NCBI GenBank assembly: GCA_007258455.2
Contig: VDFB02358134.1
Span: 209,743,394 to 209,807,393 of the forward strand
Reading direction: 5' to 3'
Length of the DNA stretch: 64,000 nucleotides
DNA from: Sequoia sempervirens
Lineage: Eukaryota > Streptophyta > Pinopsida > Cupressales > Cupressaceae
The notes beneath the pieces were generated by a model. The model was not told where the DNA came from. It did not search any database and saw only the letters and a program-made list of their open reading frames with translations. This document shows positions 57,075 to 64,000 of the stretch, piece by piece (position 1 is the first letter of the stretch; the number at the start of each line of letters is the position of its first letter). A program made the translations under genes and the position numbers.

Positions 57075-57850
57075 TGTAGTGTAGGAAAATGCATACCCAT
57101 GCATTTTAACACTTGTTTGGGCCCTCATTGCTTTGTTTATCCCTATTTATGTCTTAATTGGTCCTATTTTGCATCCACAAGCCTAATAAACTAATTTTTT
57201 TTGGCTAATCCAGAAAAACATTAAAGGGGAAATGATAATTGAATTATTCTGGTTGTGTGTGTCTCTAATTTTTGGGTCAGGACTAGACACCACCTAGGGT
57301 GTCTTTTTCCCCCAAAGGTCTTGGGATCTTGATTCCGAAGACACCTTAAATGGGTCCCCTTTTGAAGTCTGTGCCCCAAGTTTCATGCCTCAGGACTAAG
57401 ATGCCACCTAGGGAATCTTAGTCCCCCTTAGGTTGTTTTTAAGATTTAATTTCAAATCTTGGCAAGATTTAGTGTCCTTTAATTAATGAATTCATATGCC
57501 AGCTTTTTTTGGTGTAATTTTGAGATATTAAGCATGAATAACTATAAATACAATGTTCTTTCTCTCATTTTTCATATCCAATCATTCTAGCAATTTCAAG
57601 AGAGCATTATAGAGCATTCAAGAGCAATTCATCAAGAATTTGGATCCATCATCAAGATTCAAGCATCATATCAAAGATCTTCTTACATCATGTGTATTTT
57701 TGAGCTAACATTTGTGATGTCGGGTTTTGATTCAAGTAAACAATTCAAGTCCATATCTATCAAGCACTCCTTTGATTCAAGATCTATATCCAAGTTAGCC
57801 ATTTCACACAAGTTTGTAGACTTCATAACAAGGGTTTGGTGAGTTGTAAC
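57075..57850 (+). repeat. G2 3' LTR
   Basis: It is 776 bp, TGTAGTGTAGGAAAATGC to GAGTTGTAAC, with a TATA box at 57,543-57,550 and hairpins at 57,285-57,304 and 57,393-57,424. It keeps the undisturbed AGGTC target used by C1 in the 5' LTR. It directly abuts the G4 LTR. Confidence 0.88.
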
Positions 57851-59497
57851 TATAGACATCCAAATTTGGATACTCCCATTGGCCCAAATTTATCCCTTGT
57901 CTAAACTTCTTTTTATTTACATTAATTAAGTAATATTGCTATTATTTAATTAATATCCTTAAATTCTTCTAAATCCCTAAGGTGTTTAGTTAATAATTAA
58001 ATACCTTACCCCGTATCCCCCTTTTCGTCAAAATAATTAAATAAATAATAATTTTATTTAATTCCTCACATGTCACATCCTCCATCACTTTTTCTTAATC
58101 CTAATCCATCTCTTCATATCATCATTAGGGATGTGCACATGTCTAATCCTTGATTAGGTTGTGTCACATCCTCCAACTTTTGCAAGTTGGCTTCTAATCT
58201 TGATTAACCATTGTGAACCAAGATTCCAAGCCTAAATAAACACAAGAGAAAAACACTGTATTAGATCAAATGCAAGTTAGCATCATGATTCCCCATAAAA
58301 TACATTTAACTATGCTCAAAATAGGAAATGAAAAAAAATAATACAACACAAAAGTAAGGAAATAGATCAAATCCTATAGAGAATATGAAAGCTCTTGATC
58401 TTATGGGGGAGTTGTTGCTAGTTTGATGTGGAAATTGGCCATTTCCCAACTCATATGCAAGCTTTGATGATTTGATGAAGATTGTAATCCTCTTTGTTGA
58501 AGATTGAAGTGTGCTCCAAGATAAAATCTGCATAACCTAGCTATAAAACTCAATGAGATGGATGAAGACTGCTACGAATTTGAGTAAATAAGTTTACTCA
58601 AGTTGTGGATGCTAGAGTGAGGGATGACGCTTCTTATTTATAGATTGAAAAATTGGAGAAAGGCCCAAAATGAAGCAATGTGGGACTAACATTGAACCAA
58701 TGGCAAGGTGCCACTTTGTAAGGATGAGAATGGATGAAGGATATGCACATTTTGATGAGTGTTCCCATAAATACAATTAGGTGATATTTGAAATTAGTGA
58801 AATGACATGTAAGAGGGAAAAGAAATTCCTTAAATGCCACTTGGCTCAAGGAAAAAGGACTTAGTAGGTGAAGTAAATGCCTTGTTGGAAGGACAAAGTC
58901 CACTTGGATTTTGAATTCAAATTTGAGGGAATATTCCTCCATTATGCCATGTTGAGGGAAAATAGAGATTTAATACATGAATTAAATCTATTTTCATGTG
59001 CAAGTGGCAAAAGCTAGAGGATGAGACGTGAAAGGAGATTAAATTAATCAAGATTAATTAACTTAATGAAAGATTAGATGATGTGACAAATTTGACCTAG
59101 ATTTATGGGTTGATTTAAATCAAATATGAGAAGAATATGATTTTAGACTTAGTTAAGTAAATATTTGATTTATTTAACTAAAGGGGGTTGTTGGCTAGGT
59201 TAAATTAAATAAAATTTAATTTATTCAATCAAATAGATAGACTTTAGAGATTTAATCAAATAAAGGGAATTGTTTAATTAAATATGGACATAGGGTTAAC
59301 TAGATCAGGTAAATTGATTTAATCAATAAGAGAGAAAGACTTAATTAGATAAAATGATTTATTTAATTAAGAGAGGAAAAATTATGAATTTAATCAAATA
59401 AAGGTATTCAATTAAATGGTTAGACTGAGGGATGATTTAGGATGAAACAATGTTAGTAGTCAGGATCAAGTATGTCAGTATATTTTCCATGTCTACA
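57851..59497 (-). repeat. G4 3' LTR (minus strand)
   Basis: Read on the minus strand it starts TGTAGACATGG (59,497) after a polypurine tract and ends GGATGTCTATA (57,851). The two ends are inverted copies of each other (TGTAGACAT and ATGTCTATA). A TATA box (CTATAAATAAG) lies at 58,633-58,643 on the minus strand. Length is 1,647 bp. No partner LTR is in the window, so the element must continue beyond the right edge or be partial. Confidence 0.68.
58633..58643 (-). promoter_or_regulatory. TATA box of G4 LTR
   Basis: CTATAAATAAG lies on the minus strand, roughly midway through the LTR, as expected for a U3/R border. Confidence 0.55.
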
Positions 59498-59515
59498 TTT
59501 TGCCCCTCTTTGAAG
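59498..59515 (-). other. G4 polypurine tract
   Basis: CTTCAAAGAGGGGCAAAA on the minus strand lies directly before the LTR start TGTAGAC. Confidence 0.65.
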
Positions 59516-60555
59516 CAAAGTACTTGTGTTGATTCAAAGAATAAACTCTCTATCAAAAGCCAATTTTTTATTTTTTTAAAATTTTCCCCTAGTTTTATAC
59601 CAGCGAAGGAAATATGCCTATATACTGCCCCCTCGAGAGATCTGATGAAAACTCTAATTTTTTTGGTGATCTCACAAAAAAAGAGGACAACATGCTTGAC
59701 AGCTCCAGAAAGGCTCCGGGAGGTCAAAAAATGAGATAAAATGTAAAAAAAAGGTGCAAAATAGCCTTCAGATGAACAAAATCTAAATGAGACCACAACC
59801 CTACCAAAATAGCCAAACAGGCCAAAAAACCCTAATTTTTAGGCTTAAATAGGCCTCGGGGGGGAACTTCCAATTCATCTTCATACCTATCCTTTAGAGA
59901 TTCTGTGACTTGAGCTTTGACACCTTAGCGAGATGGCGCAACGATAGCTCTTGATGCACATTTCCAACTGAGTCCAAACGTACCAAGTGCTTCCTAGCAC
60001 TAGACCACCGGTGAGTCAACTTTGCCTGAGCTTTTCTTTTCATTTTTTGTGCTCATTAAATGCATTTAAAGCTAGGTCTCTGGGCACGGTGCTATATTGC
60101 ACTGCTCAAAATTTTAAACTTCGCCACTCAATGTCCAAAATACACTGCCATTGCAAGATGGACTGCCACAATGCTGTTTGGTGTTTGGGGTCAAACTTCA
60201 AACTCTGATGCCTTTGTGAAGTGCACCGCCATAGTACAAATTAAAATTAGGGTTCCTAGTTAAAGTGTCATGCTTTTCCAAAGTGCATCATCGCGGTGTG
60301 GTTTGAGATTTTGAAGATTCTAGTGTCCCAATTTGCAAATTTCAAACTGCAACACCTTCAAAGGTTGCGACGCTAGGGTAACTTTCAGAATGCTAAGATA
60401 AGTTCAGATAGAGATTTTTTCGATGAATTTAAACACAGTGACTTTTCCTAATGCAGGAACAGGCGAGAGAGATCTATTCACGTGAACACAGGTCTTAAGA
60501 GATTTTTGGATATTTTTGCAATTTGACCGAGAGGGAGCAAGAGCACCGAGGAGAG
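59516..60555. other. G4 spacer upstream of the PMD ORF
   Basis: No domain is visible. It lies between the G4 polypurine tract and the PMD ORF and would contain the promoter and 5' untranslated part of that ORF. A TATA-like CTTAAATAGG stands near 59,845, followed by a G run. Confidence 0.4.
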
Positions 60556-62280
60556 ATGGGGCTCTGGTACATCACCAATGCACTACCCATGCAGACACTC
60601 CTGGGCACAATGACAATGCTTGCAGAGAGGTGGTATAGTGAGACCTCCTCTTTCCACTTTTGGATTGGTGAGGCCAGAGTCACATTAGAGGATGTGTGGT
60701 AGATTTTTAGATTGCCCATCCATGGCGAGTGGGTGATTTATGACATGGATGCTAGGAAGGAGGCCTACTATGCCATCCTGGACACTAATGAGATTGTACT
60801 TTGTGAGGGATAGATTGAGCTCGAGAGCCACATGCCCTTGGTCTCACCCTACCACCTGGTGAATGTTGCCATTATATTAGGTCTTGTTGCCCTAGATCGG
60901 CGAGGCCAATATTTCATTCCTGAATGGGGGCTTGCTTGGGAGTGGATTGTCTAACAGTGATCGACACTTTTTGCATGGGGGCAGTCCTACTAGCCTCTCT
61001 TTACAAGGATCTACATGAGTTTTCCTATTTAGATGACAAAGAACTTGGGGCAGGAGTCACACTTTTGCATATCTAGGTGTGGGAACACATACCTGTGCTT
61101 CTTCCATGAGTTGTTCCAGTGCAGATGGAGCCAAATGATCTAGTTGTTTGGTGCTACAAGGGACGCCTTTCATTTACACGCACAAGACAACATGAGATTC
61201 CCCATTGGAGGAGGGTCCTTGATGACTTATGAGTATTCAAATGGTACCATACCTTGGACAACCCACATGGTTTGATGATGTGCAGTTATTCTTTGCTTGC
61301 TAGGACTACTTGATACAGGGGCGAGAGCATACCGTGCTAGAGATGTAACTACCAGATCAGGTCTAGCATCAGTTCGAGGAGCCACAAGACAAAGCAGATG
61401 ATGGTTATGTGGCCACTTTTGTGAGGATAGTGACACAGGGTGCATGGGGCTGATACATACTTTCCCATGAGGTAGTGAAGAGCTTCAAGTAGCTGGTGGC
61501 CTAGCCATGGCCATATGACTAGGGAGAGGCAGATCCAGGATGACACAAACATATAGAAATTGGTTTCGGCCACCTCTACAACTCACAGTGGCAGGGACAC
61601 CATCCGCTCAATGCAGAGAAAGAGGAAGAGGGTTAGGTTGAGGCTGAGGATGATAGGTTTAGGATCAGGGAAGTAGAAGGCCAGCACCAAATCATCTAGT
61701 TCATGACCAAACACTCCCAGATCAGCAGGATGGAAAGGATAGGTAGGAGGTCCCCCGACAAGATCAGGATCTGGGTCACTAGGATGGACATCACAATAGG
61801 ATTCTAACACCACCCAGGGATGGGGACCAGGATCATCCTCATGTACAACTGCCCCTATAGCTAGATTTGAGAGATGGGTAGATTTTGCAGTTGAAGGCCC
61901 AGGTACAGACACTGATAGCAGAGCGAGATCAAGCTAGGGCCGAGCAAGATCAAGAAATTTTGTAGAGGTAGGCTATAGAGTTATAGACAGGAGCCGAGAT
62001 GGGTCACCAACAATAGCTAGAGGGTATGGCATCCTCCTCCTCCTGGAACATAGTATCACTTCGAGCTTATAGAGAGGCCGTCCAAGAGGCCGATTACTAC
62101 AAGATGCATTATCTCCAGGTCATGCTAAGAGTAGGATGTGTTTCTGATTTTTCATAGAGGACTAGCCACAAGCTAGCAGAGCAGCATAGGGAGAGAGCAG
62201 GTGGTGAGGGTAGCAGCCAGGAGGGCTAGGTCTTCATTGTTGATCAAATATAGGATACCTTTGTGCCCCATGGGCTCATT
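60556..62280 (+). pseudogene. Plant mobile domain (PMD) ORF, antisense to G4
   Basis: From ATG 60,556 the frame has MTMLAERWYSETSSFHFW, then EARVTLEDVW, a stop at 60,700-60,702, and IFRLPIHGEW. This is the PMD signature (AERW-x-x-ET-x-x-FH, a TLEDV block, RLPI-x-G). The same frame goes on with SPYHLVNVAIILGLVALDR, FIPEWGLAWEW, LFAWGQSY and FFHELFQCRW. The C-terminal half has a Lys/Arg-rich patch (QRKRKRVR) and a possible coiled coil (AYREAVQEADYYKMHYLQV) near 62,070-62,130. Many stops show decay. The best-known PMD proteins (MAIN/MAIL) are nuclear, and transposon copies have an unknown role. G1 has the same placement. Confidence 0.78.
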
Positions 62281-64000
62281 TTTGATAGCCTGATGGGCCA
62301 TTTTGTACTTATTAACACATGTACATTGATTCAATTTTTTTGTACCATGACAGTATACTTGATGATATATGAGATGATGATTGTGATATGCTATGTCCTA
62401 TCTTTACTTTGATGTATTATGGATTATTTTAATTTCTATATGCTATGCAATTATTTATAATGCGATGTGATGTGATGTATGATGATATACTATTATTATT
62501 TGATATAGTGATGATGCAGATGTTGATGGATGAATGTATTTCCTTTTCAATATCTTTCTATGCATTTTTGTGATGATGTATGCACTATGCAATGATTATG
62601 TATGGATGCAGTAAATGTTATGCTTTATGTAGATGCTTAGACTAACAAATCTATATTATGGAATGATGGATGGTATAATGACATGGTGCTATGATGATGT
62701 TTTTTTATGAAATGATATGATGCTTTTTATGGATTCTTATATGTGTTAATGGGATAGTTATGCAATGTTATGGTATGATAGATGCAAATGATGCTATGAT
62801 AAATGATTTTTTTATGCTTATGATGAATAGGGATATGTAATATGATGATGAAGATGTTTATGGGATGAATGATTTATGTAATGCTTAGAATAGCCAATCT
62901 ATATGTATGGAAATGCAATATATGTTTCTATATGATATATTATGCTATATGCAATATGTTGATGGTTTATGGATGTAGGATGAATGCCATAATAATGATG
63001 ATCCAATTAACTGTCATGGTACCACTATTAGCACAAAAAGCAAAAAAAAAAAAAGGAGATTCCAAGAAGACATGAGGTGATGATGATGATGATGATGATT
63101 TGCTTGCTGAGGAGTTAGGATTTTCAAAGGGCTAATTACCTTATGTTTGATTACACACATAAGTATGATGCATCAAGGTATGATGAACCAAGATGGTGAT
63201 GTAGTTAGTGTGATGGAATTTGACTCGACAATCATATAGGAGTATCTTTTCTCACACCAAGCATACGACACTTTATTCAGAGATGTAGTTTAGATATTCA
63301 AAACATCTCAGACCAAAACATAGCAAGGAAAGCCTTCCCATGTGGTCAACAAGATACCTAAATCATCCTCCCTACATCTAAACAAAGCACATATGGCCAA
63401 GGTTATATTACAAAAATATCAAACAAGCACAACAAATAAAACATAATGATCGTTGCCCCATTCCTATCTCTCTAAATCATTTTGTTCGAACATGATCAAG
63501 AGGTCCTTGGAATGATTGCAATAAGATAAATCAAAAGAGAAAGATGAAGTAAACAAACAAGCTAATGTTCTTCAATACCACTAGCCAAGACTAAACTATG
63601 GTGATGCCTGATGTTGATGTCCATTGTAGGAAGGATGCATCCTAGGACATGACAATATCAGATGATTTTGATATGGGATTGATTAGATGATAAGCTATTG
63701 ACACAAAGAGTTGACTAACTTGTTTACTTGCTGACCTAGACTTTAGATTTTAACATTTTGAGTTTTCACTTTCGATCTGCTAGATTTGTTTTTGACTGTT
63801 TCACCAAAGGCTGGGAATGATGATTGTTTACTATGAGTGATGTTTATTACAGGTGAAAGAAAGATGAAATGAATGAATTTTTGCAAATATTTAGATGTTT
63901 TTGATGTTTTGAAATATTTTGAGGCTATTTTTTGGTATTTTTGAGATTTTTCAAATGTTTTGATTTTCAAAATTTCAAATGTTTTGGGATTTTCTGATAT
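62281..64000. other. ATG/TGATG-rich spacer; no gene recognised
   Basis: From ~62,340 to 63,100 the + strand is crowded with TATGATG and TGATGATG words, including a pure GAT repeat at 63,077-63,099 and an A run at 63,042-63,055. No coding domain is found to the right edge. If G4 is complete, its pol would lie beyond 64,000 on the minus strand. Confidence 0.45.

Larger units (their letters stand above)
41713..57850 (+). mobile_element. G2: gypsy element with gag-position ORF and protease only
   Basis: It has 5' LTR pieces at 41,713-41,959 and 50,875-51,403 and a 3' LTR at 57,075-57,850. Without the nested copia and one duplicated 5-mer it measures about 7.2 kb. The interior has a long leader, an acidic repeat ORF, protease and a G-patch, all closely related to G1. 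RT, RNase H and integrase are absent between 55,350 and 57,074. It would have depended on another element for copying and insertion. Confidence 0.85.

Noticed and set aside
41713..57850. A 5-bp target duplication for G2
   Set aside because: Left TAATT and right TATAG do not match, and the right side abuts another LTR.
1..64000. tRNA, rRNA or other structured RNA genes
   Set aside because: No complete tRNA cloverleaf pattern or rRNA-like stretch was found by reading; only primer sites that match tRNA-iMet were seen.

Overview
The window is plant nuclear DNA made almost entirely of decayed transposable elements. It is AT-rich, has no intact host gene, and carries Ty3/gypsy, Ty1/copia and L1 families, tRNA-iMet type primer sites and a plant mobile domain. 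The mixture suggests a very large plant genome, possibly a gymnosperm. That is an inference from TE load and style, and species cannot be read from this sequence.

Layout. (1) 754-~11.06 kb: a Tat/Ogre-like gypsy element on the + strand (G1). In order it has a leader, an acidic gag-position ORF, protease, G-patch, RT, RNase H, a second (archaeal-type) RNase H and integrase. A degenerate plant-mobile-domain (PMD) ORF follows on the opposite strand, then a polypurine tract and an LTR. A second leader of the same type follows that LTR (to ~11.8 kb). (2) 11.8-19 kb: weakly structured DNA with an unidentified acidic ORF, an LTR-like CT-rich block and a degenerate tandem array. (3) 19-22.2 kb: a minus-strand gypsy gag/protease relic (G3) split by a TIR element (MITE-A). 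(4) 23.5-34.6 kb: a copia element (C2) with both short LTRs. Its integrase is interrupted by a truncated minus-strand copia (C3) and by further sequence, including MITE-B and two unidentified coding relics. Its 3' LTR abuts an LRR fragment of a disease-resistance-like gene. (5) 37.1-41.0 kb: a 5'-truncated L1-type LINE on the minus strand with a 14-bp target duplication. (6) 41.7-57.85 kb: a gypsy element (G2) that kept the gag-position ORF, protease and G-patch but lacks RT, RNase H and integrase. Its 5' LTR contains an 8.9-kb minus-strand copia (C1; 5-bp duplication). One C1 LTR holds a 1.5-kb Mutator-like TIR element, which in turn holds MITE-C. (7) 57.85-64 kb: the 3' LTR and polypurine tract of a fourth gypsy element (G4, minus strand), with a PMD ORF on the opposite strand. 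Its pol would lie beyond the right edge.

Two observations deserve most attention. First, the LTRs and leaders of G1 and G2 carry many short hairpins. Their arms differ between the two element types but stay self-complementary, a covariation pattern. Second, both elements whose 3' end can be read with a coding spacer (G1 and G4) have a PMD ORF antisense to the element, placed between pol and the 3' LTR. All coding regions carry stops, frameshifts or lost catalytic residues, so nothing here looks autonomous today.
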